A DNA stretch of 64,000 nt. Origin: VBDM01 sp963699535 (lineage in GTDB: Bacteria > Pseudomonadota > Gammaproteobacteria > Burkholderiales > SG8-39). The notes under the pieces were generated by a model. That model was not told the origin of the DNA. It saw nothing but the letters and a program-made list of their open reading frames with translations, and made no database searches. Of the stretch, positions 1-9,607 are shown piece after piece. The translations under genes were made by a program, and so were the position numbers. The stretch spans positions 186,001-250,000 of the forward strand of contig CAVOUJ010000020.1 of the NCBI GenBank assembly GCA_963699535.1, in the 5' to 3' direction. The number at the start of each line of letters is the position of its first letter. Within the stretch, counting starts at the first letter, position 1.

Positions 1-1103
1 TAGAAGAGCTCCGCCTCGAGCCTGGCAGCCTCGGCAGTCTGCACCTGGCCCCCGATCGCCCCGAAAGTGAAAATCGGTCCGGTGAGGTCGGCCGCTGCCG
101 ACCACGCTCTCGCCGGCCCGGTGAGAAAGTCACTTGCCGCCGCGCTGACCGAGCCGAACAGCCCGGTGATCGAGATTGCCGGGAAGTACAGCGACTTCGC
201 CACGCCGATGTTCGCGTTGGCCGCGACGAGGTTCTGCTCGGCCTGCAGAATGTCGGGGCGCCGCGCGAGCAGCCCGGAGGGCAGGTCCGCGGGAACGGCG
301 GGCGGCGCGAGCTCGTCGATGCGTCTGCCGCGCGGGATTGCCCCGGAGTTCCTGCCGAGCAGGACTGATATCAGGTTCTCCTGTGCGGCGATCTGCAGCT
401 CGAGCGAAGGGATCGCGGCGAGCGCCTGCTGGTACTGGGACTCGATCTGCGAGAGCTCGACCTGGGAGACCACGCCCCCCTTGAACCGCAGCTGGAAAAG
501 CTGCAAGGTGTCGCCATAGTTCTGGGCCGTGGCGCGGGCGATCTCGAGCTGCCGGTCGAGCGCCCTCAGGCCTATGTAGCTCGTCGCGACGCCCGTGACG
601 AGCGAGAGGATCACGCCGCGCCGCCCCTGCTCGCTCGCGAATACCTGCGCCTGCACCGATTCGCTCTGCCGCCGCACGCGGCCGAACAGGTCGATCTGCC
701 AGAACGCGCTCAGGGCGCCCTGGTAAAGGGAGTAGTTCGGATCCGTGCCGGGCGCGAGCGGCGGCTGGCCGACCTGGCTCGCCCGGTTGCGGCTGGCGCT
801 GGCGTTGTAGCCGAGTTGCGGAAAGAACTGCGATCTCGTCGTGCTGAGCGCACCCAGGAACTGATCGACCCGCGCCGCCGCCGCCCGCACGTCCAGGTTC
901 TCGCGGAGAGCCGTTTCGATGATTTCATTGAGCACCGGATCGCCGAACTGCTCCCACCACTTGGTGTTGGCGACGTCGGCGGCCTTGGGATAATCGATTC
1001 GCCACTCTTCCGGCGCCTCGATTGCCGGCCGCTGGTAATCCGGGCCGACGGCGCACGCGGAAAGCAGGCCGCAGGCGATCAGGCTGGCGAGCCGACTCCT
1101 CAC
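1..1103 (-). CDS. RND efflux outer-membrane factor (NodT/OprM family lipoprotein), 3' end cut by window
   Basis: Outer-membrane channel of a tripartite drug or metal efflux pump. The frame opens with GTG one base after the stop of the RND pump gene. A signal peptide ends in the lipobox LLSAC, followed by the GPDYQRP motif typical of NodT/OprM lipoproteins. Internal family signatures include FWQIDLFGRVRR and RRPDI, both usual in the TolC-like alpha-helical repeat. No frameshift is seen. The C-terminal part lies beyond base 1. It is the last gene of a four-gene minus-strand operon with the adaptor and pump, so it is probably their dedicated outlet. Substrate is unknown. Confidence 0.9.
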   Translation of the reverse strand, partial: MRSRLASLIACGLLSACAVGPDYQRPAIEAPEEWRIDYPKAADVANTKWWEQFGDPVLNEIIETALRENLDVRAAAARVDQFLGALSTTRSQFFPQLGYNASASRNRASQVGQPPLAPGTDPNYSLYQGALSAFWQIDLFGRVRRQSESVQAQVFASEQGRRGVILSLVTGVATSYIGLRALDRQLEIARATAQNYGDTLQLFQLRFKGGVVSQVELSQIESQYQQALAAIPSLELQIAAQENLISVLLGRNSGAIPRGRRIDELAPPAVPADLPSGLLARRPDILQAEQNLVAANANIGVAKSLYFPAISITGLFGSVSAAASDFLTGPARAWSAAADLTGPIFTFGAIGGQVQTAEAARLEAELF

Positions 1104-1104
1104 T

Positions 1105-4100
1105 TCACCCGTCCTCCCGCTTCGAGCGCGCGGCCGCGCTCGCCGCACCCCCGCTCGCGGGCTTCGCGCCGGCGAATCTCGCGCTCGCCGACTCGAGCAT
1201 CCAGAAGAACAGCGGCACGAAGAAGATGGCGATGACCGTCGACGCGAGCATGCCGCCGATCACCCCCGTGCCGATGGCGCGCAGGCTGTTCGCGCCCGGG
1301 CCGCTGGCGATCGCGAGCGGTACGCAGCCGAGAATGAACGCAAACGAGGTCATGACGATCGCGCGCAGCCGCAGGCCCGCCGCTTCGATCGCCGCCTCGC
1401 GCGGCGCCATCCCGTGGTGCACCCGTTCGATCGCGAACTCGCAGATGAGGATCGCGTTCTTCGCGGCCAGGCCGACGAGGGTCACCAGGCCCACCTGGAA
1501 GTAGACGTCGTTCTCCAGGCCGAGTACCCAGGTGAGCAGCAGCGCGCCGAGGATGGCGAACGGCACCGTCAGCACGACCGCGATCGGCAGCGTCCACTTT
1601 TCGAACTGGGCGGCAAGCAGCAGGAAGACCACGATCAGGCCGAAAATGAAGGCCGAGGACGAGGTGCTTCCCGACTCCTTCTCCTGCAGCGCCTGTCCGG
1701 CCCAGGCATAGGCGAAGTCGCCCGGGAGGGTTTCGGCGGCGGTCTCCTCCATCGCGCGGATCGCCTGGCCGGAGCTGAAACCCGGCGCAGGGTTCCCGGT
1801 GAGCTTGACTGCGGGGAATCCGTTGAACCGTGTTACGAGCTTTGGAGACGCGACGTAGCGTGTGGTGATGAGCGCCGAGAGAGGGATGTTCGCCCCGCTC
1901 GCCGAGCGCACGTAGACCTTGCGGAAGTCGTCCGGATTCGCGCGGTAGTCGGCGTCGGCCTGGACGATGACGAACCACACGCGGCTGAACTGGGAGAACT
2001 GGCCGGCGACCTGCGAGCCGAACAAGGTCTGCATCGCCTGGAACGCGTCGCCCACTTTCACGCCGAGCACCTCGGCCTTGTTGCGGTCGAGATCGACGAA
2101 CAACTGCTGGCTGAATGCGCGGAAGGTGGTGCTGACGCCCTGCAGCTCCGGCCGCTGCCGCGCCTTCGCAAGGAAGGCGCTGATGGCCTGGTCGGTCGCG
2201 CGCGCGTCGCCGGCGCCGCGGTTCTGGACGTAGAACTCGAATCCGCCCGTCGTGCCCAGGCCCGGGATCGAGGGCGGGTTCAGCGCGAAGGCCATGCCGT
2301 CGCGGCGGCCGGCGAATTGGGCGTTCAGGCGCTTCAGCACGGCGAAGGACGAGAGCTTCGGGTCCTTGCGCTCGTCGAAGGGCTTCAGCAGCCCGAACAT
2401 GATTGCGGCGCTGTTGTTCTGCTGGCCGTCGATGTAGCTCATGCCGTTGACCGTGCCGACGTCCTGGACCGCGGGGTCCTCGAGGATGATCTTTTCCAGC
2501 TCCGAGCTGAATCGGGCCGTTACGTCGAGACTCGCCGCATCCTGCACCTGCGTCACCACGAAGAAATAGCCCTGATCCTCGTCCGGCACGAAGCTCGAGG
2601 GCAGGATGCGGAACATGAGCAGGATCCCGGCGATCATCACGCCGTATACGACGAGCGCGATCGGCCACGCCTTGATCGTCGCCGCAACTCCGCCGAGGAA
2701 ACCTTTCTGCAAGCGCTCGAAGCCGCTATCGAAGGCGCGGAACGCGCGGTTCTTCTCGCCGTGATGAGCCCTGATGATGAGGGCGGCGAGCGCCGGCGAA
2801 AGCGTGAGCGCCATGATCCCGGAGATCACCATCGAGATGGCGATGGTGATGGCGAACTGCTTGTAGAGAGTTCCGGTCACGCCGCCTAGGAACGCGACCG
2901 GCAGGAACACGGCCAGCAGCACCAGCACGATCGAGATGAGGGCGCCCGCGATCTCGGTCATGGCCTGCTTGGCCGCTTCGAGCGGCGCGAGCCCCTTCTG
3001 CGTGATGTTCACCTCGACGTTTTCCACCACAACGATGGCGTCGTCCACCACCAGGCCGATGGCGAGGATCATGCCGAACATGGTCAGCATGTTGATCGAG
3101 AAGCCGAGGAGGTGCATGCCCATGAAGGTGCCGACGATCGACACGGGTACCGCCAGGATCGGGATCAGGGTCGCCCGGAAAGACTGCAGGAACACGAACA
3201 CGACCAGCACCACGAGCACCACCGCTTCGAAGAAGGTATGCACCACCTTCTCGATCGAAAAGAGGGTGAACTGGCTGGTGTCGAGGACGATCTTGTAGTC
3301 GAGGCCCGTCGGGAACTTCGCCTTCAGCTCCTCCATCTTCTTGCGCACCGCCCGGGCGGTGTCTACCGCGTTCGCCCCGGGCTGCTGGTAGATGCCGATG
3401 GTCTCGGCCGTCTTGCCGTTCATCCGGCTCGACAGCGAGTAGTCGCGCTTGTCGAGCTCGACGCGGCCGATATCCCGGATGCGCACGCTCGCCACGCCCT
3501 CCTTCTCGGCGCGCACGATGATGTTCTCGAACTCTTCCGGCTTCGTGAGCAAGCCTTGCGCCGTGACCACGAACTGCTGCTCCGTGCCGGGGGGCGTCGG
3601 CCGCGCTCCGATCTGGCCGATGCCGAAGGTCTGGTTCTGGCTCTGGATCGCCGAGGTGACTTCCTGCACGCTGATTCCGAGCTGGGCCATGCGGTCCGGA
3701 CGCAGCCACACCCGCATCGCGATGTCGGGCGAGCCGAACACCGAAGAGCGGTTCGCGCCCGGGATGCGCTTCAGCTCCTCCAACACGTAGAGGTTGGTGT
3801 AGTTGCCGATATAGGCAGCGCTGTAGCGCTCGTCCGGCGAGTAGACCGAAACCACCATCATGATGCTCGGCGATTTCTTGTCCACGATCATCCCCTGCTG
3901 GACCACCGGCTGGGGTATGACCGGCGTCGCCTGGCTCAGCTTGTTCTGCACGTTCACTTGGTTGATGTCCGGGTTGCTGCCGGGCCGGAACACCACCACG
4001 ATCTGTCCGTTGCCGCTGGAGGAACTGGTCGAGTAGTAGTAGAGAAGATTGTCGATGCCGTTCAGCTGCACCTCGATCGGCGCGGCCACGTTGTTGGCGA

Positions 4101-4272
4101 TGACATCCGCGGTCGCCCCCGGATAGATCGCGTCGATGGTGACCTGAGGCGGCGACATGTCGGGATACTGCTCGATCGGCGAGACCGACATCGACACCGC
4201 GCCTGCGAGCACGATGAGGAGCGAGATGACCGACGAAAGGATCGGCCGGTCGATGAAGAAGTGGGTGAACAC
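1105..4272 (-). CDS. RND multidrug efflux pump, inner-membrane subunit (AcrB/MexB-like, HAE1 family)
   Basis: Proton-driven drug exporter of the inner membrane, 1055 residues and close to MexB in length. The start chosen is GTG at 4272, giving VFTHFFIDRPILS, the universal HAE1 N-terminus; an upstream in-frame ATG would add an unlikely Arg-rich tail. The transmembrane proton-relay pair of aspartates is visible in GLVVDDAIVVVENVE, near residue 405. The PN1/PN2/PC1/PC2 porter order is intact and uninterrupted. The gene starts 10 bases after the adaptor stop and ends one base before the outer-membrane factor start, so the three are co-transcribed. The exact substrate cannot be read from sequence. 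Confidence 0.96.
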   Translation of the reverse strand: MFTHFFIDRPILSSVISLLIVLAGAVSMSVSPIEQYPDMSPPQVTIDAIYPGATADVIANNVAAPIEVQLNGIDNLLYYYSTSSSSGNGQIVVVFRPGSNPDINQVNVQNKLSQATPVIPQPVVQQGMIVDKKSPSIMMVVSVYSPDERYSAAYIGNYTNLYVLEELKRIPGANRSSVFGSPDIAMRVWLRPDRMAQLGISVQEVTSAIQSQNQTFGIGQIGARPTPPGTEQQFVVTAQGLLTKPEEFENIIVRAEKEGVASVRIRDIGRVELDKRDYSLSSRMNGKTAETIGIYQQPGANAVDTARAVRKKMEELKAKFPTGLDYKIVLDTSQFTLFSIEKVVHTFFEAVVLVVLVVFVFLQSFRATLIPILAVPVSIVGTFMGMHLLGFSINMLTMFGMILAIGLVVDDAIVVVENVEVNITQKGLAPLEAAKQAMTEIAGALISIVLVLLAVFLPVAFLGGVTGTLYKQFAITIAISMVISGIMALTLSPALAALIIRAHHGEKNRAFRAFDSGFERLQKGFLGGVAATIKAWPIALVVYGVMIAGILLMFRILPSSFVPDEDQGYFFVVTQVQDAASLDVTARFSSELEKIILEDPAVQDVGTVNGMSYIDGQQNNSAAIMFGLLKPFDERKDPKLSSFAVLKRLNAQFAGRRDGMAFALNPPSIPGLGTTGGFEFYVQNRGAGDARATDQAISAFLAKARQRPELQGVSTTFRAFSQQLFVDLDRNKAEVLGVKVGDAFQAMQTLFGSQVAGQFSQFSRVWFVIVQADADYRANPDDFRKVYVRSASGANIPLSALITTRYVASPKLVTRFNGFPAVKLTGNPAPGFSSGQAIRAMEETAAETLPGDFAYAWAGQALQEKESGSTSSSAFIFGLIVVFLLLAAQFEKWTLPIAVVLTVPFAILGALLLTWVLGLENDVYFQVGLVTLVGLAAKNAILICEFAIERVHHGMAPREAAIEAAGLRLRAIVMTSFAFILGCVPLAIASGPGANSLRAIGTGVIGGMLASTVIAIFFVPLFFWMLESASARFAGAKPASGGAASAAARSKREDG

Positions 4273-4282
4273 GGGACCGCGG

Positions 4283-5476
4283 TTACTTCTTGGCCGCCTC
4301 GCCGCCCTTGGCCGCCTTGCCCCCCTCATCCGCCTTTGCCGCTCCGGGCTCGGCGATCTTGACCGGCTGCCCGGGAACGACCTTCAGGGCGCCGTCGACC
4401 ACAACGCGGTCGCCGGCCTGGAGGCCGCTCGCGATCAGAATGCCGTGCTCGCCGGAGTAGTCGCCGACCACCACGGGCCGCAGCTCGGCGGTGCCGTCCT
4501 GCTTGATCACATAGACGACATGGCCTTTGGAGGCCTGCTGCACGGAGAGCTGCGGCACGACGATCGCGTTCGGCCGCGTCCCGCCCTTGACGTTGGCCGT
4601 GACGAACATACCGGGGCGGAGCTCCCGCTTCGTGTTCGGCAACACGGCGCGCACCTGAAACGAGCCGGTATCCTGGCTGAAGGTCGGATCGGCGAAACTG
4701 ATCTTGCCGGAGTGGGCGTAGGGCTTGCCGTCGGACAGGATCAGCTCGACCTCGAAATTCTGGTTCTTCGGCATGACCAGCTGCCCCTTCTGCGCCAGTT
4801 CTCTTATCGTTGCCAGCTGGTTTTGCGACATGCTGAAGTTCGCCCAAATCGGATCGACCGCGGACACGAACGAGAGCTTGGCGCTGTCCCCTACGGCATT
4901 GATGTACGCGCCCTGGCGCTGCAAGGCGCGGCCGGAGAAACCGGTCACGGGCGAGCGTATCGTGGTATAGCCGAGGTTGAGCTCGGCTTCCTTCATTTTC
5001 GCCTGCGCGGAGAACACCGCGGCCCGGGAGGCATCGAACTCCCCCTGGGTCTTGTCCAGATCGGCCTGCGAGAGGGCGTTCTGCTGGGCGAGCGGCTTGA
5101 CCCGGCCCAGATTGGCCGCGGCCGTCGTATGGCGCGCCTGCTGCGCCAGCAGCTCGCCCCGCGCCGCTTCGAGCTGCGCCTGGAAAGGCTTCGGATCGAG
5201 CTGGAAGAGCAGTTGACCTTCCTGCACGAGCTCGCCTTCCTTGTAGGCGATCCGGTCGAGGAACCCCGAAACCCGCGCGACGATATCGACCTGGCGGGAG
5301 CTTTCGGTCTGCGCGACGAAGCTGACGCTGTATGGGATAGCCTGCGGCGTCACGGTCATCACCGTGACCACCGGCGCCGAGCGCTGCGCAGCAGGCTCCT
5401 CCTTGGAGCAACCCGCAGCGAGGAGCACCGCAAGCGCAAGAGCCGGAGTGACAACGAAGCGGAATTGGGATGTCAT
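4283..5476 (-). CDS. RND efflux periplasmic adaptor (AcrA/MexA-like membrane fusion lipoprotein)
   Basis: Periplasmic bridge between the RND pump and the outer-membrane factor; 397 residues. ATG at 5476 starts a signal peptide with lipobox LLAAGC, so it is probably a lipoprotein. The split lipoyl domain is visible (IVARVSGFLDRIAYKEGELVQ in part near residue 70, and the RSPVTGFSGRA half after the coiled-coil hairpin). A beta-barrel domain with LRPGMFV follows, as in AcrA. The C-terminus is Ala/Lys-rich and low in complexity, an odd tail for the family. It sits 25 bases downstream of a barrel-protein gene and directly before the pump gene. Confidence 0.95.
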   Translation of the reverse strand: MTSQFRFVVTPALALAVLLAAGCSKEEPAAQRSAPVVTVMTVTPQAIPYSVSFVAQTESSRQVDIVARVSGFLDRIAYKEGELVQEGQLLFQLDPKPFQAQLEAARGELLAQQARHTTAAANLGRVKPLAQQNALSQADLDKTQGEFDASRAAVFSAQAKMKEAELNLGYTTIRSPVTGFSGRALQRQGAYINAVGDSAKLSFVSAVDPIWANFSMSQNQLATIRELAQKGQLVMPKNQNFEVELILSDGKPYAHSGKISFADPTFSQDTGSFQVRAVLPNTKRELRPGMFVTANVKGGTRPNAIVVPQLSVQQASKGHVVYVIKQDGTAELRPVVVGDYSGEHGILIASGLQAGDRVVVDGALKVVPGQPVKIAEPGAAKADEGGKAAKGGEAAKK

Positions 5477-5501
5477 CACTTGTTTCCCGCAGCGTGTTCT
5501 C

Positions 5502-6167
5502 TTAGAACTTGAACCCCAGGTCGATACGGTACTGATCGACGCTCGGAGTTCCAAGCTCGCCGCCGACGTCGATCCACATCCGGGCAGCGACGGCCCGCAG
5601 GAAAACACTCCGGTCCACGTCCCAGCGCAGGCCGAAGCCGGCCGTATAGCTGAGATCAGTCGAGGTTTTCGTGGGCACGTAGGTGCCGCAATAGTAACCC
5701 CACCACGGGTCCCACCAACACACGTTGCTCGGTGGTCCGTTGGGGACATTGGTGTTGACGTAGGTCGATCCAATCCCGCCGGTGACGAACGGCGTGAAGT
5801 CCGAAGCCGAGAAATGCCAGGTGGCGTTGAACCGGATGGTGCTCGTCTCCAGAGTCCCCGAAAGGGAGTAGGTGTTGCTGGATCCATCCTGCGCGATGGT
5901 CGACTTATAGTCGGCCTGGTTCCAGAAGAAATCCCCGCCCAGCGACACGTAATTGTTGAGGTTGAACGCGAGCCCGAAACCGAAGCCGAGAGCTCCGTCG
6001 ATCTGTCCCTGCGAGCCGTTGCCGCTGCTCACTTTGAGGGAGTCCGTGAATTGCGGCTGCAGGGTGAACTCCCCTTTGCCCCCGCGGCGCGAGCCACTCT
6101 GCGCGGCGGCACCCAATGCGTACACCGCGAGCAGCGTGAAGAGTGCGACGCGCAATGAAGATTTCAT
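5502..6167 (-). CDS. Outer-membrane beta-barrel protein, first gene of the efflux operon
   Basis: 221 residues with a clear signal peptide ending AAAQS and a C-terminal phenylalanine, the usual barrel-assembly signal. Alternating hydrophobic strands and Gly/aromatic turns suggest an eight-stranded barrel of the OmpW/OmpA-like type. A loop near residue 145 carries two cysteines flanking a Trp/Pro/Tyr-rich stretch (CWWDPWWGYYC), which may form a disulfide-closed loop. The start at 6167 has a strong ribosome site (AAGGAGG). It lies 25 bases upstream of the adaptor gene. An FNR-type palindrome and a -10-like hexamer lie upstream. Its direct role is unknown; a porin-like role under low oxygen is a guess. 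Confidence 0.8.
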   Translation of the reverse strand: MKSSLRVALFTLLAVYALGAAAQSGSRRGGKGEFTLQPQFTDSLKVSSGNGSQGQIDGALGFGFGLAFNLNNYVSLGGDFFWNQADYKSTIAQDGSSNTYSLSGTLETSTIRFNATWHFSASDFTPFVTGGIGSTYVNTNVPNGPPSNVCWWDPWWGYYCGTYVPTKTSTDLSYTAGFGLRWDVDRSVFLRAVAARMWIDVGGELGTPSVDQYRIDLGFKF

Positions 6168-6202
6168 TCCTGCCTCCTTGTCACCTGGCTGTTTGGTCGA
6201 GA

Positions 6203-6248
6203 ACGAAAGTATGATGCTACCGCGCCTTGCCGGATTGACATAGCTCAA
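6203..6248 (-). promoter_or_regulatory. Candidate FNR/Anr-type promoter of the barrel-efflux operon
   Basis: The 14-base palindrome TTGACATAGCTCAA (6235-6248) matches the TTGA-N6-TCAA core of the FNR/CRP family site. On the minus strand a -10-like hexamer CATACT lies at 6213-6208. This places the box centre about 41 bases upstream of the expected start, the class II activation geometry. The assignment is by pattern only. Confidence 0.45.
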
Positions 6249-6383
6249 AACGGGCTTCGCTCTTCAGAAGCTCATTCCAGGCTTGAGACAGATCCCGTAA
6301 TTCCGGCCTTTCCCCGGGCAGAAAGCGTTGCCCGCGGCCCGGGCCGCGGATAGACTCTTCACCCCGATCCCGGTGGAGACAAC

Positions 6384-6638
6384 ATGACGAACAAGCGCGA
6401 AATGACCATCCATTATATGGATGGCTCCAAGATGAAGCTCGATTTTCCCCAGCAAGCGGCCAGCGAAGGCGCCCAGGTGATCAAGCTGAAGGAAGCCCTC
6501 TCCGCCCGCCACGTCATCGTCGAGGCGGACGGTGCTCTCCTGATCATCCCGTTCGAGAACATCAAGTACATCCAGGCCTATCCCGCTCCGGCCAAGCTCC
6601 CGGAAAACGCGATCCGCGCGGCGAGCTTCAGCGCCTGA
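6384..6638 (+). CDS. Small conserved-looking hypothetical protein, 84 residues
   Basis: Short soluble protein with no signal peptide or membrane segment. It begins MTNKREMTIHYMDGSKM and has a beta-strand-rich layout (VIVEADGALLIIPFENIKYIQAY) that looks like a small single-domain fold. A GGTGGAG element precedes the ATG. It lies alone on the plus strand, with its end only 7 bases from the convergent asmA-like gene. I do not recognise a family with a known function. Codon use and GC fit the neighbours, and it is preferred to the shadow frames on the other strand. Confidence 0.7.
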   Translation: MTNKREMTIHYMDGSKMKLDFPQQAASEGAQVIKLKEALSARHVIVEADGALLIIPFENIKYIQAYPAPAKLPENAIRAASFSA

Positions 6639-6645
6639 TCGAGCG

Positions 6646-9591
6646 TCACGGCGGCGAAGGCGGTTCCGCCGGCACCTCGCCGCCCGGCAGGGGAACGAGC
6701 TTGCCCGGAAGCTTCAGCGTGCGTTCGAAGATTCCGAGCAGTTCGGAAGTGATGGCGGCTGGACCGAGCGGCACAACCAGAGGATCGCGGATGTCTCCCG
6801 ACACGCCCACCGGCACGCTGGTGATGGCGCCGCCCATGACGTAGCCGACAATCGGCACCCCGCGCACGATCCGATCCAAGCGCCCGAAGGGAGCGACCAG
6901 CACCGTCAGCCTGCTTTGATAGTCGGTGAGCGAAATCCAGCCGGTGGCTGCGAGCCCCACGCCGGCGCTCGTGAACACCCCCTCCTCGATGGTAAACCTG
7001 CCTTTCGAAAAACGGCCGGAGGCGGAGATGCGGCGGTAGGAAAATCCCGCGTCGTCGATCCGGGGGCCACCGTCCTTGAACATCGCGGCGACGTTCTGCA
7101 GCGACAGGATATTGCCGAGCAAGGCGAATTTCATCACCTTGCCGTCGCGGGACTCTGCGCGTATCGTCCCCTCGAGATTGCGCGCGAGATCGCGGAGTCT
7201 GCCCGTGGCGCGCAGGTCGGCCTTGAGATCGAAGTCTCCGGTGATCAGCACGCCTCGCTCGGTGAGGCAGCGGGCGGTTTCCTCCAATCCCTGCTTCTGC
7301 GCTGCGATACGCGCCACCATTGCGATGCGTTCGGGCGTCGCCTCGGCTGTCGCCGGCAGGGAGATTCCGCACAGTTGCGCCTTCTGCAGATCCACGCGCG
7401 CCCTCCTTTCCTCGAGAGCGAGCGTCGCCGCGAATGGCGCCACCTTGTGGCGTCCGGACTGGACGAAATCTGAGCGCAGGGCGATGCGCCCCGTGACCGG
7501 CAGGGGCCACAGCTTCGAGTTCTCGTCCCAAGGCACTTCCTCTGCGGATTTGGACTTTCCCTCGGTGGTCCTGCCTGAAGTCGGAAGGAGCGCGTCCAAG
7601 ACGATGCCGGGGGAGTCGAGCTGGGCATCGATGACCGGACCAATTGGGCCGCGCTTGATTTCGCCCTGGAGTCTGAAACGCTGCTCGGCCCAGTTCACGG
7701 CCCCCGACGCAATGCGCAGGCTCCCGCTCCCCGCCTGCAGATCGAGGCTTTCGATCTTCACGGGGCGGCCTAGCAGCCACTCGAGATCGATCGCCTCGCC
7801 CTTCAGCCTGCCGTCGGCTGAAAAGAGCTCCGGATGACGGCGGTCGAGGCTGAGCCGCATCTCCCCGCTCGCGCCGCCGGAGGGCAGCTTCGCGCTCTTC
7901 AGCGCGGCGGCGAGGGTCGCGCTGTACAGCGATCCCGAGAATTTGGCCTCGACTTGGTTCGCCTTGGCGCGAAGCGCGACCTCAGCGTCGCTCCTCGCAT
8001 CCTTGACCGTGGCCCGGCGGATGTCGAGCGTATCGGGCATCCAGCCCAGCGCGACCGCGATGCTCGGGCCCGCCTCGAACTGTGCCGTTGCTTCCACGTC
8101 CAGCGGACGCTTCGGGCCCCACGCAGCCCGCTGCACCGCAACCCGAACCGGAGTCTTGAGGGCCAGATGCGGGGGCAGGCTCGCCGTCTCCCAAACCCAG
8201 GCGAGGAAACTCTGACCCAGGCTGCCTTCTGAAACCGAACCTTCGATCCGAAACTCCTTCGCATACCCGAGCGTCGCCGAAGCCACGACCTGCGCGTCGA
8301 GTATGGCGAGGGCCGCGCGATCGATTTTCACCGAGTCGCGCCCCACTTCCACCGAGCCGCTCGCGACCTTCACCGGACCCGGCGCGCCCCGCACTCCGAT
8401 CGAGGAATCCGACTCCCGGATTTCCACGGCGGCGCCCCACCCGGACCGCCCCGAGTTGAACATCGCGCGGCCCTGCGCGCGCCCGCCGACTGACTGGATC
8501 GCCTCGAGCGCCTTGCCCGCCTCATCGGGAACGAGGCGGCGCGTGCCGTCCATCGCCCGGCCGAGATCGAGGTCGAAGTCGGTAAGTGCCCCGATGGAGT
8601 TGTCCTGGAGCGAATAGCGCAAGGACCCGCCGGCAAGCCTGCTCGCGCCGAGCTGGGCCTTGTTCAGGTGAACGAAAACCTCATGCCTGCTCGCGGACAC
8701 CCTCCCAGACAGCGCGATCTCCGGAATCTGAAACCGCTCCGCGGCGCGCCGGATTTCCACTGAGGCGGCGCCGACGTTGAAGTCGCATTCGAGATTGTCC
8801 TTGCCGTCGGCGCGCGCTTGCGCGCGGACGGCCACCGCCGGCAGCGCGACGCTCACCGGCGATTTCGCCAGGAAATGATCGAGCCAGACCTGCGGTCTCA
8901 GCTCGTCGATCCGCAGGCTCCCCTTGCCCGACAGATCGGAAAAGATGACTTGCGCGGACAGCCTCAACCTCTTCCAGTATTCGCTTTCCGCCGTGAGCTC
9001 GACCTCCAGACCTTTGCTTCCGGTGCGTGCACGCACGTCGAGCCTGCGCACGCGGATCGAAGGCAAGCCGGCGACGCGAACGTCCAGATCCCCGTCCTCG
9101 ACGTCGAGTACGGCTTCCGGCGCGAACCTGCTGATCGCCTCGACGATCGAGCGATAGGCTTCGACGGGATCCGCCCGCGATTCCTCGCGCGGCTTGCCCT
9201 TCGCGGGCGGCTTCGGCGCGATCTCGAGCTCTATGACCGGCTTCGACAGGCTCAGCGTAGCGATGTCGGCGCGCCCGCGCAGGAGCGGCAGCAGCCGCAA
9301 GAGCACCTCGACTTCCTCCGCGCGCACGCTCGCCGCCTCCGGAATCTCGGCCCGCACTCGGCTGAGCGCGCCGCGCGGCGTGGGCAGGAGCCGGATCTCG
9401 AGCTTCTCCCAGGTGATGTTCCCGCGCAGCATCTGCGAGAGCTTCCCCTGGAGCTCCTCTTCCACCACCTGCGTATCGAGAAGCGTGGGGATGACGAGCG
9501 CCGCGGTTACCAGCAGAGCGAGCAGCGCGAGCGCGCCGTACGCGGCGTAGCGTGCGGCGCGGATCAAGCCGGCTCGAGCGAGAGGCCTCAC
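6646..9591 (-). CDS. AsmA family protein (DUF748/AsmA-like, 981 residues)
   Basis: Large periplasmic-facing protein anchored by one N-terminal membrane helix (residues about 12-34, GALALLALLVTAALVIPTL). A long beta-rich body with repeated short strands follows, typical of the AsmA/TamB-like group of bridge-like proteins linked to envelope lipid homeostasis. The C-terminal AsmA signature region around FALLGNILSLQNVAAMF and the run ending in a Pro-rich tail match the family. The start is GTG at 9591. The frame is open over nearly 3 kb without disruption. It is convergent with the small ORF and follows the VIT-like gene by 16 bases, so the two may be co-transcribed. Confidence 0.88.
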   Translation of the reverse strand: MRPLARAGLIRAARYAAYGALALLALLVTAALVIPTLLDTQVVEEELQGKLSQMLRGNITWEKLEIRLLPTPRGALSRVRAEIPEAASVRAEEVEVLLRLLPLLRGRADIATLSLSKPVIELEIAPKPPAKGKPREESRADPVEAYRSIVEAISRFAPEAVLDVEDGDLDVRVAGLPSIRVRRLDVRARTGSKGLEVELTAESEYWKRLRLSAQVIFSDLSGKGSLRIDELRPQVWLDHFLAKSPVSVALPAVAVRAQARADGKDNLECDFNVGAASVEIRRAAERFQIPEIALSGRVSASRHEVFVHLNKAQLGASRLAGGSLRYSLQDNSIGALTDFDLDLGRAMDGTRRLVPDEAGKALEAIQSVGGRAQGRAMFNSGRSGWGAAVEIRESDSSIGVRGAPGPVKVASGSVEVGRDSVKIDRAALAILDAQVVASATLGYAKEFRIEGSVSEGSLGQSFLAWVWETASLPPHLALKTPVRVAVQRAAWGPKRPLDVEATAQFEAGPSIAVALGWMPDTLDIRRATVKDARSDAEVALRAKANQVEAKFSGSLYSATLAAALKSAKLPSGGASGEMRLSLDRRHPELFSADGRLKGEAIDLEWLLGRPVKIESLDLQAGSGSLRIASGAVNWAEQRFRLQGEIKRGPIGPVIDAQLDSPGIVLDALLPTSGRTTEGKSKSAEEVPWDENSKLWPLPVTGRIALRSDFVQSGRHKVAPFAATLALEERRARVDLQKAQLCGISLPATAEATPERIAMVARIAAQKQGLEETARCLTERGVLITGDFDLKADLRATGRLRDLARNLEGTIRAESRDGKVMKFALLGNILSLQNVAAMFKDGGPRIDDAGFSYRRISASGRFSKGRFTIEEGVFTSAGVGLAATGWISLTDYQSRLTVLVAPFGRLDRIVRGVPIVGYVMGGAITSVPVGVSGDIRDPLVVPLGPAAITSELLGIFERTLKLPGKLVPLPGGEVPAEPPSPP

Positions 9592-9607
9592 GTCGCCGGC
9601 CGCGCGC

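Noticed and set aside
1414..2889. Long open frame antisense to the RND pump gene
   Set aside because: High GC leaves the opposite strand open; the translation is Arg/Glu/His-rich without family content, while the minus strand encodes a complete HAE1 pump.
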